The notes under the pieces were generated by a model that saw nothing but the letters and a program-made list of their open reading frames with translations, ran no database searches and was not told the origin of the DNA. DNA of 64,000 nt, from positions 2,241,501 through 2,305,500 of the forward strand of contig NZ_CP123384.1 in the NCBI RefSeq assembly GCF_040409955.1. Reading direction: 5' to 3'. Made by a program: the position numbers and the translations under genes. Source of the DNA: Salipiger sp. H15. GTDB lineage: Bacteria > Pseudomonadota > Alphaproteobacteria > Rhodobacterales > Rhodobacteraceae. This document shows positions 49,444 to 58,663 of the stretch, one piece after another (the stretch's first letter is position 1; each line of letters begins with the position of its first letter).

Positions 49444-50070
49444 TCACTTGAAGTTCCGGCTTTCCTTGATCTGGTCCCAGGCCCAGACGACTTCCTGCAG
49501 CTGCTCTTCCTGAGAGCGGTCGCCGCCGTTCATGTCCGGGTGAAGCACCTTGATCAGCTTCTTGTAGGCCTTGCGCACCTCGGCCTTGGTGTCGGCGCTC
49601 TCGACATCGAGGATCTCGAGCGCGCGCTTCTCGGTCGGGGGCAGGCGGCGGCCGCCGCCCGGGGCCTTGCGGCCGGGGTTGCGCGTCGCGTTGTCGCCCA
49701 GCACCTGGTGCGGGTCCTCGATCCCGAGACGGGCCCAGGCCCGGGCCTCGGGGTCGCGGTAATCCTTGGTCTTGCGCTCCCACACCTTGTCCGCCGTGGC
49801 CTGAGCGTTCATCTCGGCCTCGGTCTTGCCGTGGAAGAAGTTCCACTGGTTGTTGTACTCGCGCACGTGGTCCTTGCAGAACCACAGGAACTCGTCGAGC
49901 ACGTCGGGGGCCTTGGGTGCGCGGAACTTGCCGGGCTCCTCGCAGCCCTCGTGCTCGCACAGGCGGGTGGATGTTTCCTGTTCGCCGGTCATTCCGCGCC
50001 GGCCGCGTGGGTTCTTTTTCTTAGCCGACTTAATCGACATGTCGAAACCGAAGGGGTCGGGTCTGCTCAT
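49444..50070 (-). CDS. J-domain protein, 208 aa
   Basis: Has an N-terminal polar region (MSRPDPFGFDMSIKSAKKKNPRG), a Cys/His-rich segment (RLCEHEGCEEPGKFRAPKAPDVLDEFLWFCKDH) and a C-terminal J domain (about 150-205) with HPDMNG. The J domain's HPD stimulates an Hsp70 such as DnaK. It resembles the DnaJ-like gene found beside cobS in this family, hence a possible chaperone role there. ATG at 50070; a short divergent gap leads to bolA. No zinc-finger repeats of full DnaJ are present. Confidence 0.9.
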   Translation of the reverse strand: MSRPDPFGFDMSIKSAKKKNPRGRRGMTGEQETSTRLCEHEGCEEPGKFRAPKAPDVLDEFLWFCKDHVREYNNQWNFFHGKTEAEMNAQATADKVWERKTKDYRDPEARAWARLGIEDPHQVLGDNATRNPGRKAPGGGRRLPPTEKRALEILDVESADTKAEVRKAYKKLIKVLHPDMNGGDRSQEEQLQEVVWAWDQIKESRNFK

Positions 50071-50142
50071 GGTCTCACCTTTTCGACTCGGACGAGGGAG
50101 TTTAGACAATCCTGACCGAGTTTGAAGAGGCAGGAGCCAAAA

Positions 50143-50400
50143 ATGTCGCGAGCACACGAGATCGAAACCCGCCTGCGGGATGCCTTCGACCCTTCCGAAC
50201 TCGAGGTTCTCGACGAAAGTCAAAAGCATGTGGGCCACGCCGGCTATCAGGACGGCGGCGAGAGCCATTTCCACGTGCGCATGCGCGCGGCGGAACTTGC
50301 CGAGATGAGCCGCATCCAGCGCCACCGCGCGGTGCACGCGGCGCTCGGGAGCGATCTCGTCGGGGCGATTCACGCCCTCTCGCTCGACCTGCAAGGGTAA
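50143..50400 (+). CDS. bolA: BolA-family protein, 85 aa
   Basis: BolA fold (KH-like) protein linked to iron-sulfur (monothiol glutaredoxin) and stress or morphology roles. Family patterns SRAHEIETRLRDAFDPSELEVLDESQKHVGHAGYQDGGESHFHVRM and IQRHRAVHAALGSDLVGAIHALSLDLQG, with conserved His65-like residues for cluster binding. ATG at 50143 has CAGGAG 7 bases before it, so the upstream TTG is unlikely. Divergent from the J-domain gene. Confidence 0.94.
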   Translation: MSRAHEIETRLRDAFDPSELEVLDESQKHVGHAGYQDGGESHFHVRMRAAELAEMSRIQRHRAVHAALGSDLVGAIHALSLDLQG

Positions 50401-50439
50401 GCGGGACAGCCGGTCCCGCCTGTCAGCCGGTCAGCTGGA

Positions 50440-50889
50440 TCAGCGCGGCTCGTCCTCGTCCCGCACGGCCGGGGCGGGCACGATCCGCGGTGCCGTGCTC
50501 AGCGGCGGCTCGACCGGGCGCACCGAGGACGCGTGCCGGAAGGGCGGCTCCAACACGGGCTCCGGCGTCGCCACGAGCGGCGGCGGCGCGGCGACGTCCT
50601 CTGCATCGACATCGACCTCGGGCAGCGGGCCCGTCTGCGGCAGCTGGACGGCCTGCGGCACCGGACGGCGGAACACCAGCAGGGTGCGCCAGACCGTCGT
50701 GCTCGAGGTCAGGCCGCTGCGCTCCTCGCTCGGCAGGGTGTCGGCGCGGATGTATTCCCAGCCTTGTTCCGCCATGTCGTTGAGCAGCCGCGACATCGAG
50801 ACCGCGAAACGGCCCTCGGGGCCCTTGGCGGCCTTGGCCTTCTCGCCCTTGGTCGGGGCCGGGATCACCTTGTATTCGTGGGTTTTCAT
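50440..50889 (-). CDS. DUF4177-like protein, 149 aa
   Basis: N-terminal 65 residues fit the DUF4177 family (MKTHEYKVIPAPTKGEKAKAAKGPEGRF, LLNDMAEQGWEYIRADTLPSEERSGL). The remainder is a Pro/Val/Glu-rich, probably disordered tail (from about residue 72 to the end). No enzyme motif or signal peptide. ATG at 50889 (MKTHEYK) is preferred. Its role is unknown; bolA is convergent 39 bases away. Confidence 0.8.
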   Translation of the reverse strand: MKTHEYKVIPAPTKGEKAKAAKGPEGRFAVSMSRLLNDMAEQGWEYIRADTLPSEERSGLTSSTTVWRTLLVFRRPVPQAVQLPQTGPLPEVDVDAEDVAAPPPLVATPEPVLEPPFRHASSVRPVEPPLSTAPRIVPAPAVRDEDEPR

Positions 50890-51165
50890 CTCGGTGCGTC
50901 CCCTTCCGTACATTGGTCACCAAAGGGGTATGTCGGGGGGAGCGGCAAGTAAAGACCGGGAGCGCGCCGGAACGCGGCTCCCGGTTGCGTCATGAAGTCG
51001 GGTGAGTATCCCGAAATCAATCATTTGACCCCGTGACCCCGATCAATGCTGGGGGCGGGACCGCGGCCTCACGGAGCCCCGGTAGGACTCCAGTTAAGGC
51101 GCTTTCCGGCGATGAAAAGGGGCAGGGGGCAAGTTACAACCTGCGCGTTAAACTTCTGCGGGAAC

Positions 51166-52329
51166 TCACCTTTTCAGATGGCGCACCGCCAGCACGGTGC
51201 CGCCTAGGGCCAGCCCCCAGACCGCCGCGCCCAACCCCCAGAGCGTGAGGCCCGAGGCGGCCACGAGGAAGGTCACCGCCGCGCCCTCGCGGCTCTCCTC
51301 GGCCTGCAGCGCGCCGCTGGCCGAGGCGGCGAAGACCGGCAGCAGCGCGACCCCGGCCAGCACCTGCAGCGTCATCGGCGGGGCGAGCGCCGCCACCGCC
51401 GTCACCGCCACCGCGAAGAGCCCGAAAAGACTGTAGAAAACCCCCGCCATCACCGCCGACCAGTAGCGCCGGGTGGGGTCCGGGTGGCTGTCGGCATTGG
51501 CGCACATGCTGGCGGTGATCGCCGCGAGGCAGGTGGCCGGGTTGCCGAAGGGCGCGGTCAGCAGCGAGATCCCGCCGACCCCCGCCAGCAGCGGCCCCGG
51601 CGGCGGCGTGTAGCCGAAGCTGCGCAGCACCGCGACGGCGGGGATGTTCTGCGTTGCCATGGTCACGATGAAGAGCGGGATGCCGAGGCTCAGCACCGCC
51701 TCCAGCGAGAAGACCGGCGTCACCCAGACCGGGTGGCTCATCCAGCCGCCGCCCAGCGGCAGCGAGAAGTCATGCGCCCAGAGCGTCACCCCGAGCGCCG
51801 CCAGCACCGCCGCGGGCACGGCGAGAATGCGTTTGATCCGGCCGACGAGGAACCAGCTCAGGAGGATCGGCAGCGCCACCTGCGGCGCCTCGGCCAGCGC
51901 GCGGAAGGGCGCCATGCAGAGCCCCGCCAGCACGCCCGCCAGCATCGCCTGCGCCAGCGCCGTCGGCACCGAGGTCACCAGCCGCGCCAGCGCCGGCCAG
52001 AGCCCGGCCAGCGCGATCAACGCCCCCGCCACGATGAAGGCCGCCACCGCGCCGGCGAAGCCGTCGGCCAGCGGCTGCGAGGCGGCCAGCAGCGCCACGG
52101 CCGGGGTCGACCAGGCGCAGGAGACGGGCTCGCGCCGCCACCAGGCCAGCACGATCCCTGCGATGGCCATCGAGAGCGCCGCCGCCGCCAGCCCCGCGCC
52201 GGCCTGCTCGGGGCTCGCGCCCACGGCGGTCAGCCCCTGCAGCACGATGGGGAAGGAGCTGAACACCCCCACGATCGCCACCATGGCCCCGGTCGTCACG
52301 TTCTGCAGGTCGGGTCCGGGGCGGCGCAT
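51166..52329 (-). CDS. BenE-family benzoate/H+ symporter-like transporter, 387 aa
   Basis: Membrane protein of the BenE family with about twelve hydrophobic helices. Motifs AIVGVFSSFPIVLQGLTAVGASPEQ, AWSTPAVALLAA, PLFIVTMATQNIPAVAVL and GGISLLTAPFGNPATCLAAITASMCAN are typical. Family members import benzoate with protons, but substrates of most are untested; no benzoate catabolism gene is nearby. ATG at 52329; the long frame upstream is not conserved. Divergent from the CobW gene, with a Zur-like box between. Confidence 0.87.
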   Translation of the reverse strand: MRRPGPDLQNVTTGAMVAIVGVFSSFPIVLQGLTAVGASPEQAGAGLAAAALSMAIAGIVLAWWRREPVSCAWSTPAVALLAASQPLADGFAGAVAAFIVAGALIALAGLWPALARLVTSVPTALAQAMLAGVLAGLCMAPFRALAEAPQVALPILLSWFLVGRIKRILAVPAAVLAALGVTLWAHDFSLPLGGGWMSHPVWVTPVFSLEAVLSLGIPLFIVTMATQNIPAVAVLRSFGYTPPPGPLLAGVGGISLLTAPFGNPATCLAAITASMCANADSHPDPTRRYWSAVMAGVFYSLFGLFAVAVTAVAALAPPMTLQVLAGVALLPVFAASASGALQAEESREGAAVTFLVAASGLTLWGLGAAVWGLALGGTVLAVRHLKR

Positions 52330-52433
52330 CTGGGGGCTCCTAACGCAAGGTCCCGAACGGCTTAGGCAGCGCGCCGGGGAATGGCAAGCGGGGGCGGGGC
52401 TTGCGGGCCGGGGGCGTGTCCTGATATCTGCAA

Positions 52434-52448
52434 TGTTATAACGTAACG
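52434..52448 (+). promoter_or_regulatory. Zur-like box before the CobW-family gene
   Basis: TGTTATAACGTAACG at 52434-52448 is close to the alphaproteobacterial Zur palindrome (GTTATAA-like arms, TGTTAT ... GTAACA). It is 17 bases before the ATG of a CobW/COG0523 gene, a class often under Zur. Match judged by eye from recalled consensus. Confidence 0.6.
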
Positions 52449-52464
52449 AATCGAGAGAGCCGCC

Positions 52465-53691
52465 ATGACCCGTCCCGTTCCCGCCAATGATCCGCGCCTT
52501 CCCGTCACCGTGCTCTCGGGCTTTCTCGGGGCGGGCAAGACCACGCTGCTGAACCACGTGCTGAACAACCGCGCGGGCCTGCGGGTCGCGGTCATCGTCA
52601 ACGACATGTCCGAGGTCAACATCGACGCCGATCTCGTGCGCGCGGGCGGGGCGGAGCTGTCGCAGACCGAAGAGACGCTGGTCGAGATGACCAACGGCTG
52701 CATCTGCTGCACCCTGCGCGACGACCTGCTGACCGAGGTGCGCCGCCTTGCCTCAGCGAACCGCTTCGACCACCTGCTGATCGAAAGCACCGGCATTTCC
52801 GAGCCGCTGCCCGTCGCCGCCACCTTCGAGTTCCGCGACGCTGAGCGGCAGAGTCTTTCGGACATCGCCCGGCTCGACACGATGGTGACCGTGGTCGATG
52901 CCGCGAACCTGCTGCGCGACTATTCCAGCCACGACTTCCTTGCCGACCGGGGCGAGAGCCTCGGCGAGGGCGACAGCCGCACGCTGGTCGATTTGCTGGT
53001 CGACCAGATCGAGTTCGCCGACGTGGTGGTGCTCAACAAGGTCGCGACCGCTGGCGAGGACGCGCGGCACGCGGCGCGGCTCATCGTCACCGCGCTCAAC
53101 CCCGACGCGCGGATCGTCGAGGCCGAGTTCGGCCGGGTCGATCCGGCGCGCATCCTCGGCACCGGGCTCTTCGACTTCGAGACCGCGCACGCGCACCCGC
53201 TCTGGGCCAAGGAGCTCTACGGCTTTGCCGAGCATGTGCCCGAGACCGAGGAATACGGCGTGACCTCTTTCGTCTACCGCGCCCGCCGGCCGTTCGTGCC
53301 CGAGAGGATCCACGCGCTGCTGAACGGCCCGCTGCCGGGGGTGATCCGCGCGAAGGGGCATTTCTGGATCGCCACGCGGCCGCACTGGCTGGCGGAGTTC
53401 TCGCTGGCGGGCGCGCTCAGCACGGTGCGCCCGATGGGCCGTTGGTGGGCCAGCGTCCCGGCCGAGCGGATGCCGGGCCACGAGGGGTTCCACGACTATC
53501 TCGCGCAGCACTGGCAGGAGCCTTTCGGCGACCGGCGGCAGGAGTTGGTGTTCATCGGCGCGGGGCTCGACCGCGAGGCGATCACCGCGGCGCTCGACGC
53601 GGCGCTGGTCGAGGGGGAGGGCTTCGAGCCGCTGATCTGGCAGGGCTTGCCCGATCCCTTCCCGCTCTGGCGCGAGGCGCAGGCGGCATGA
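52465..53691 (+). CDS. CobW/COG0523-family GTPase (zinc or metal chaperone), 408 aa
   Basis: G3E P-loop GTPase. Walker A GFLGAGKT at residues 19-26; the metal motif CICC at 79-82 (GCICC, i.e. CxCC); GIS(E)P-like [13 protein letters not shown] and NKVAT follow. C-terminal CobW domain from about residue 270 ([18 protein letters not shown]). COG0523 proteins deliver zinc or other metals; ZNG1/ZigA types act under zinc shortage. The Zur-like box 17 bases upstream supports a zinc role here. It is translationally coupled (ATGA) to the next small gene. Confidence 0.9.
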   Translation: MTRPVPANDPRLPVTVLSGFLGAGKTTLLNHVLNNRAGLRVAVIVNDMSEVNIDADLVRAGGAELSQTEETLVEMTNGCICCTLRDDLLTEVRRLASANRFDHLLIESTGISEPLPVAATFEFRDAERQSLSDIARLDTMVTVVDAANLLRDYSSHDFLADRGESLGEGDSRTLVDLLVDQIEFADVVVLNKVATAGEDARHAARLIVTALNPDARIVEAEFGRVDPARILGTGLFDFETAHAHPLWAKELYGFAEHVPETEEYGVTSFVYRARRPFVPERIHALLNGPLPGVIRAKGHFWIATRPHWLAEFSLAGALSTVRPMGRWWASVPAERMPGHEGFHDYLAQHWQEPFGDRRQELVFIGAGLDREAITAALDAALVEGEGFEPLIWQGLPDPFPLWREAQAA

Positions 53692-53942
53692 GGCGGCGCA
53701 ATCTCGGCGCCACGCCGAACCGGCGGCGCGCGTCGGATGCCATGTCCGCCTACGACCGCCTGCCGCCCGAGCTGCGCGCCTGGCTGGCGCAGGCGGCGCT
53801 GCCCTGGTCGCCGCGCTCGGCCCTGCGCGCCTGGCGCGGGGCGCTCACCCGCACCGGCTGCGCCGAGGCGGCGGCGGCACGGCTGAGCGCCATCGAGGCG
53901 GTACAGCTGGCACGCGCGGCGGGCAGGCCGGGGCGCATCTGA
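53688..53942 (+). CDS. Small basic protein coupled to the CobW gene, 84 aa
   Basis: ATG at 53688 overlaps the CobW-gene stop as ATGA, so translation is coupled. Basic, Arg- and Ala-rich: [42 protein letters not shown]. It resembles a short family (DUF6525-like) seen after COG0523 genes in Rhodobacteraceae, but that attribution is from memory. One Cys (TGCAEAA). Function unknown. Confidence 0.7.
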   Translation: MRRRNLGATPNRRRASDAMSAYDRLPPELRAWLAQAALPWSPRSALRAWRGALTRTGCAEAAAARLSAIEAVQLARAAGRPGRI

Positions 53943-53960
53943 CCCCGGCCCGGCGGCGCT

Positions 53961-54530
53961 TCAGGCGGCCTCGGCGCCCTTCTTCTCCCAGGCGAACTTC
54001 TGCATCACCTGGTCCACGGGCGTGTCGGCAAGGTGGTTGGTGTAGTTCGACATGACCTTCTGCGCCACGGCGAGGATCACCTCGAGGATCTGCCGCCGCG
54101 TGTAGCCTGCCCCCAGGAACGCCTGCACCTGCGCCTCGTCGAGCGCGCCGCGCTGGCGCACCACCTGCAGCGTGAAGCTGCGCAGCGCCTCGAGCCGGGC
54201 GTTCGGCAGCGGCGTCTCGTCGCGCAGCGCGTTGGTGATCGCGTCGTCCACCTGCATCATCCTGGCGATGCCGGTGTGCGCGGGCACGCAGTAATGGCAG
54301 GCGTGCTCGACGTTGATCGTCTGCCAGACCACGGTGATCTCGTCCTTGTCGAAGCTGGTCTCCTCGGCAAAGAGCCGGTGCAGGTGCTTGTAGCCGTCAA
54401 GCAGCGCAGGCGCCTCGGCCATCACCGAATGCAGGCCGGGCAGGCGGCCGAAGGCCTTCTGCGAATGTTCGAGCAGCGGGCGGCTCGCCTCGGGCGCGGT
54501 GTCGAGCGTGTGGATGGTGAAGTCGGTCAT
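53961..54530 (-). CDS. AhpD-like carboxymuconolactone decarboxylase family protein, 189 aa
   Basis: AhpD-like all-helical fold, probable disulfide-dependent peroxidase or reductase. Redox pair Cys78-x2-Cys81 with His85 in EHACHYCVPAHTG (ExxCxxCxxxH pattern). Members with this motif can reduce peroxides. ATG at 54530 (MTDFTIHTLD); GGGAGAGACC lies before it. It is divergent from the TetR gene across three operators, so it is its probable target. Substrate unknown. Confidence 0.88.
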   Translation of the reverse strand: MTDFTIHTLDTAPEASRPLLEHSQKAFGRLPGLHSVMAEAPALLDGYKHLHRLFAEETSFDKDEITVVWQTINVEHACHYCVPAHTGIARMMQVDDAITNALRDETPLPNARLEALRSFTLQVVRQRGALDEAQVQAFLGAGYTRRQILEVILAVAQKVMSNYTNHLADTPVDQVMQKFAWEKKGAEAA

Positions 54531-54549
54531 CTCGGTCTCTCCCATGATT

Positions 54550-54567
54550 CTTGAGCGATCACTCAAG
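54550..54567. promoter_or_regulatory. TetR operator, copy 1
   Basis: CTTGAGCGATCACTCAAG, 18-base palindrome (one position differs between arms). Nearest to the carboxymuconolactone-decarboxylase-like gene. Confidence 0.85.
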
Positions 54568-54590
54568 ATATGTGCATAGGGGTAGCTTTA

Positions 54591-54608
54591 CTTGAGCGAT
54601 TGCTCAAG
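54591..54608. promoter_or_regulatory. TetR operator, copy 2
   Basis: CTTGAGCGATTGCTCAAG, 18-base palindrome, 41 bases after copy 1. Confidence 0.88.
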
Positions 54609-54614
54609 ATAGAT

Positions 54615-54632
54615 TTTGAGCAACCGCTCAAG
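54615..54632. promoter_or_regulatory. TetR operator, copy 3
   Basis: TTTGAGCAACCGCTCAAG, 18 bases, 24 bases after copy 2. The three copies share GAGC-N-N-N-N-CTCAAG. Precedes the TetR gene by about 60 bases. Confidence 0.8.
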
Positions 54633-54694
54633 CTCGGCACGGTCCGGCCGGGCGGAACTCCATGGGTGGCAGGCAGCGAGGCACGGGCAGGGCG

Positions 54695-55288
54695 ATGGCC
54701 AGACAGGCGCGACATGACAGGCAGGAGGTGCTGGCAAGGGCGCTCGATCTCTTCTGGTCGAAGGGCTACCACGCCACCTCGCTCAAGGATCTCGAGCAGG
54801 CGCTCGACATGCGCCCGGGCTCGATCTACGCCGCCTTCGGCTCGAAGGAGGCGCTCTTCGCCGAGACGCTCGAGCTTTACGCCGCAAGCTCCTACGCCCA
54901 GTTCCGCGAGACGATCGAGGCCGGGCCGAGCCGCCTCGAGGGGCTCGCCAACCACGTCCGCCGGCTCGGCTGCGCGGGGGATGCCGGCCCGTCGCGCGCC
55001 TGCATGCTGGTCAAGACCCTGCTCGAGACCCCCGACGACGACCCGACGCTGCGCGCCCGCACCGAGGAACTGATGCGCCGCATGGAGGAGATGTTCGCCC
55101 GCACCTTCCGCGAGGCGCAGGAGCGCGGCGAGCTTGGCCCCGAGGCCGATCCGCAGCGCCTTGCAAGCCGCCTGCAGGCCGAGATCTTCGGGCTGCGCGC
55201 CTATGCGCAGCGCACGGATTCGCGCGCGCGGGTGGCGCAGCTTGCCGAGGACATCGCGCGCGATCTCGAGGCACGCGCCCACGCCTGA
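54695..55288 (+). CDS. TetR-family repressor, 197 aa
   Basis: N-terminal helix-turn-helix (about residues 7-50, RQEVLARALDLFWSKGYHATSLKDLEQALDMRPGSIYAAFGSKEALFAETL) of TetR type, then a ligand domain with a conserved C-terminal helix pair. Start chosen at 54695 (MARQARHDRQEVLARAL) with GGGCAGGG before it. Sits beside the three operators and the AhpD-like gene, so it likely represses both itself and that gene. Ligand unknown; a Cys-containing region (GCAGDAGPSRACM) could sense oxidants. Confidence 0.9.
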   Translation: MARQARHDRQEVLARALDLFWSKGYHATSLKDLEQALDMRPGSIYAAFGSKEALFAETLELYAASSYAQFRETIEAGPSRLEGLANHVRRLGCAGDAGPSRACMLVKTLLETPDDDPTLRARTEELMRRMEEMFARTFREAQERGELGPEADPQRLASRLQAEIFGLRAYAQRTDSRARVAQLAEDIARDLEARAHA

Positions 55289-55432
55289 GCCGTGCGCCCT
55301 GCGGGCCCGCGCGGCTCGCTTGACGGAAGATCGAAAATCGGCAAAGCCTCGCGCATCCGGGGCAAAGCCAATTGCTGCGGCGCGGAAAAGCGCCGATTTT
55401 TGCTCGGGAACCTACGCTTTCCGGAGTCACGC

Positions 55433-57046
55433 ATGTCCGACGCTTCGCTCGACCGCCGCGCCTTCCTCGCCTCCGCCCTCGGCACCGGGGCCTTCTTCCT
55501 TCTGCCCGAGCTCGCCCGCGCCCAGACCGGCGCCATCGCCTCGGGCATCCCGCTCGGCCCGCCCAAGCCCTTCTCCTTCGACACGCTGCGCGAGCTCGCC
55601 GCGAATCTCGCCAAGGAGGAGTTCGTCCCCATGGCGGTGCCCGACGCCGAGATCCTGCAGCAGATCGACTATGACGCCCATGGCGCGATCCGCTTCCGCG
55701 AGGACCGCGCGCTCTGGGCCGACCAGGGCGAGGCGCAGCCGGTGCGCTTCTTCTTCCCCGGCCGCTACTTCCCCGAGCCGGTGCACGTCTACGCGCTCGA
55801 GGAAGGCACCGCGCGCGAGGTGCCCTTCTCGCGCGATCTCTTCGAGATCCCGCAGGGCAGCCCCGCGAACCGGCTGGAGAAGACCGACGGTTTCGCCGGG
55901 TTCGCCGTGCAGGACCCCGAGACCCGGCTCGACTGGATGGCCTTCCTCGGCGCCTCCTACTGGCGCACGGCGGGCTACTCGGGTCAGTTCGGCCTCTCGG
56001 TGCGCGGCCTGGCCATGGACACGGCAATTGCGGGCGGCCCCGAGGAGTTCCCGCGCTTCACCCGCTTCTGGCTGGAGCAGGGCGCAGGGGGTGAGCTGAC
56101 CACCTACGCGCTCTTGGAAAGCCCGCGCGCCACCGGCGCCTACCGCATCGCCTCGCGCCGCGAGAACGGCGTCATCCAGGACGTCTCGGCCGAGATCTTC
56201 CTGCGCGGCGATTGCCAGCGGCTCGGCATCGCGCCGCTCACCTCGATGTTCTGGTTCGGCAAGCACAACCGCCACGTCGCCGCCGACTGGCGCCCCGAGG
56301 TGCATGACAGCGACGGGCTCGAGATCCACACCGGCAACGGCGAGCGCATCTGGCGCCCGATCAACAACCCGCCGCGGGTCATGGCCAACGCCTTCGGCAC
56401 CACCGATCCCGCCGGCTTCGGCCTCATGCAGCGCGAGCGCAGCTTTGCCGAATACGAGGATGACGGCGTGTTCTACGAGCGCCGCGCCTCGGCCTGGATC
56501 GCCCCGAAGGAGGGCTGGGGGCAGGGCGCCGTGACGCTGGTCGAACTGCCCACGGATGACGAGATCCACGACAATATCGTCGCCTTCTGGACCCCGGCGG
56601 AACCTGCCAAGGCGGGCAGCTCCTACAGCATGAACTACCAGCTCACCTGGCTCGAGGACTGCCCCGTTCCGCCGCGCAACGCCCGATTCATCGCGGTGCG
56701 CATGGGCAAGGGCGGCATCCCCGGCCAGCCGCGCCCGGCGGATACGGTCAAGATCGTCTGCGATTTCGACGGCATGGGCATGGAGGGGCTGGACCGCGGT
56801 CCCGACACGCTGCCCGTGGTCTCCGCCTCGCGCGGCGCGATCTCGGGCGAGGTCGCCTACCCGGTGGTCAGCACCGACAACTGGCGGGCGATGTTCGACC
56901 TCGACTTCTCGGCCATCGCGGCCGAGGACGACGAGCCGATCGACCTGCGCGTCTACGTCTCGCACGAGGGCGAGGCGATGACCGAGACGATGATCCTGCA
57001 GCTCTTCCCGAGCCAGCTCCGCCGCCTGCTGGAGGCGCGCGGCTAG
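55433..57046 (+). CDS. opgG: Periplasmic glucan biosynthesis protein OpgG, 537 aa
   Basis: MdoG/OpgG-family protein needed for osmoregulated periplasmic glucan backbone (beta-1,6 branch) formation. Start MSDASLDRRAFLASALGTGAFFLLPELARAQ is a twin-arginine signal peptide (DRRAFL). The rest is the OpgG beta-sandwich/galactose-mutarotase-like fold: FPGRYFPEPVHVYALEEG, DWRPEVHDSDGLEIHTGNGERIWRPINNPPRVM, GWGQGAVTLVELPT. Length fits OpgG/OpgD. No opgH is nearby. Terminator follows. OpgD is the alternative. Confidence 0.9.
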   Translation: MSDASLDRRAFLASALGTGAFFLLPELARAQTGAIASGIPLGPPKPFSFDTLRELAANLAKEEFVPMAVPDAEILQQIDYDAHGAIRFREDRALWADQGEAQPVRFFFPGRYFPEPVHVYALEEGTAREVPFSRDLFEIPQGSPANRLEKTDGFAGFAVQDPETRLDWMAFLGASYWRTAGYSGQFGLSVRGLAMDTAIAGGPEEFPRFTRFWLEQGAGGELTTYALLESPRATGAYRIASRRENGVIQDVSAEIFLRGDCQRLGIAPLTSMFWFGKHNRHVAADWRPEVHDSDGLEIHTGNGERIWRPINNPPRVMANAFGTTDPAGFGLMQRERSFAEYEDDGVFYERRASAWIAPKEGWGQGAVTLVELPTDDEIHDNIVAFWTPAEPAKAGSSYSMNYQLTWLEDCPVPPRNARFIAVRMGKGGIPGQPRPADTVKIVCDFDGMGMEGLDRGPDTLPVVSASRGAISGEVAYPVVSTDNWRAMFDLDFSAIAAEDDEPIDLRVYVSHEGEAMTETMILQLFPSQLRRLLEARG

Positions 57047-57100
57047 GGCGAAGGCCCGCCCGGTCTCACGCCGAAGCCGCCGGGCATTCCGACAAACGAA

Positions 57101-57126
57101 AAAGGCCGCCCCATCGGGCGGCCTTT
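57101..57126. terminator. Bidirectional terminator between opgG and gatB
   Basis: AAAGGCCGCCC (57101-57111) pairs perfectly with GGGCGGCCTTT (57116-57126) around CATC. A/T ends on both strands fit termination for both convergent genes. Confidence 0.92.
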
Positions 57127-57148
57127 GCGTTTTCACAGGGCCGGGCCC

Positions 57149-58663
57149 TCAGAGCCCGAGCTTTGCCGTGACGATGTCGTTCACCGCCTGCGGGTTGGCC
57201 TTGCCGCCGGTGGATTTCATCACCTGGCCGACGAACCAGCCCGCGAGCTTGGGGTTCTGCTTGGCCTTCTCGACCTGCGCCGGGTTGGCCGCGATCACCT
57301 CGTCCACGGCCGCCTCGATGGCGCCGGTGTCGGTGACCTGCTTGAGGCCCTTCTGCTCGACGATCTCGGCCGGATCGCCGCCTTCGGTGTAGACGATCTC
57401 GAACACGTCCTTGCCGATCTTGCCCGAGATGTCGCCCTTCTTGATGAGCGAGATGATCCCCGCCAGCTGCGCCGGCGAGACCGGGCTCTCGGTGATGTCG
57501 TGGCCTTCCTTCTTGAGGCGGCCGAAGAGCTCGTTGATCACCCAGTTGGCGGCCAGCTTGCCGTCGTCGCAGCCCTTCAGCACGTCCTCGAAATAGGCCG
57601 AGTTCACCACTTCCGCGGTGAGCACGCCGGCATCGTATTCCGACAGGCCGAAGTCAGTGACGAAGCGCGCCTTCTTCTCGTCCGGCAGTTCCGGCAGCGA
57701 GGCCTTGATGTCGTCCACCCAGGCCTGCTCGATCTCGAGCGGCAGCAGGTCGGGATCGGGGAAGTAGCGGTAATCGTGCGCCTCTTCCTTCGACCGCATC
57801 GACCGGGTCTCGCCCTTGTCCGGATCGTAGAGACGGGTCTCCTGGTCGATCTTGCCGCCGTTCTCGAGGATGGCGATCTGGCGACGGGCCTCGTACTCGA
57901 TGGCCTGCTGGATGAAGCGCATCGAGTTCATGTTCTTGATCTCGCAGCGCGTGCCGAGGTGCGAGAAGTCCTGCGTTTCCTGGTACTTCTCGTACTGGCC
58001 GGGACGGCAGACCGAGACGTTGACGTCCGCCCGCAGGTTGCCGTTCTGCATGTTGCCGTCGCAGGTGCCGAGATAGCGCAGGATCTGCCGCAGCTTGACC
58101 ACGTAGGCCGCCGCTTCCTCGGGACCGCGGATGTCGGGGCGGCTGACGATCTCCATCAGCGCGACGCCGGTGCGGTTGAGGTCGACGAAGGACATTGCCG
58201 GGTCCATGTCGTGGATCGACTTGCCGGCGTCCTGCTCGACGTGGATGCGCTCGATGCGCACCTTGCGGGCGATGCCGGGCTCCATGTCCACGATCACCTC
58301 ACCTTCGCCGACAAGCGGGTGGTAAAGCTGGGAAATCTGGTAGCCCTGCGGCAGGTCGGGGTAGAAGTAGTTCTTCCGGTCGAAGGCGGATTTCAGGTTG
58401 ATCTGCGCCTTCAGGCCAAGCCCGGTGCGCACGGCCTGCTCGATGCAGTACTCGTTGATCACCGGCAGCATGCCGGGCATCGCCGCGTCCACGAAGGCGA
58501 CGTTCGAGTTGGGCTCGGCGCCGAACTTGGTCGAGGCGCCGGAGAACAGCTTCGCCTCGGTGGAAATCTGGGCGTGGATTTCCATCCCGATCACCAGCTC
58601 CCAATCGTATTTGGCGCCGGCGATGACCTTGGGTTTGGGGGGCTCGAAGCTCAGGTCAAGCAT
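57149..58663 (-). CDS. gatB: Asp/Glu-tRNA amidotransferase subunit B, 504 aa
   Basis: GatB of GatCAB: amidates misacylated Glu-tRNA(Gln) (and Asp-tRNA(Asn)). Typical segments: [67 protein letters not shown] and the C-terminal YqeY-like domain with [34 protein letters not shown] at 58663 with GAGGACC before it. The upstream unknown gene overlaps by 13 bases. Other subunits are not in the window. Confidence 0.95.
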   Translation of the reverse strand: MLDLSFEPPKPKVIAGAKYDWELVIGMEIHAQISTEAKLFSGASTKFGAEPNSNVAFVDAAMPGMLPVINEYCIEQAVRTGLGLKAQINLKSAFDRKNYFYPDLPQGYQISQLYHPLVGEGEVIVDMEPGIARKVRIERIHVEQDAGKSIHDMDPAMSFVDLNRTGVALMEIVSRPDIRGPEEAAAYVVKLRQILRYLGTCDGNMQNGNLRADVNVSVCRPGQYEKYQETQDFSHLGTRCEIKNMNSMRFIQQAIEYEARRQIAILENGGKIDQETRLYDPDKGETRSMRSKEEAHDYRYFPDPDLLPLEIEQAWVDDIKASLPELPDEKKARFVTDFGLSEYDAGVLTAEVVNSAYFEDVLKGCDDGKLAANWVINELFGRLKKEGHDITESPVSPAQLAGIISLIKKGDISGKIGKDVFEIVYTEGGDPAEIVEQKGLKQVTDTGAIEAAVDEVIAANPAQVEKAKQNPKLAGWFVGQVMKSTGGKANPQAVNDIVTAKLGL

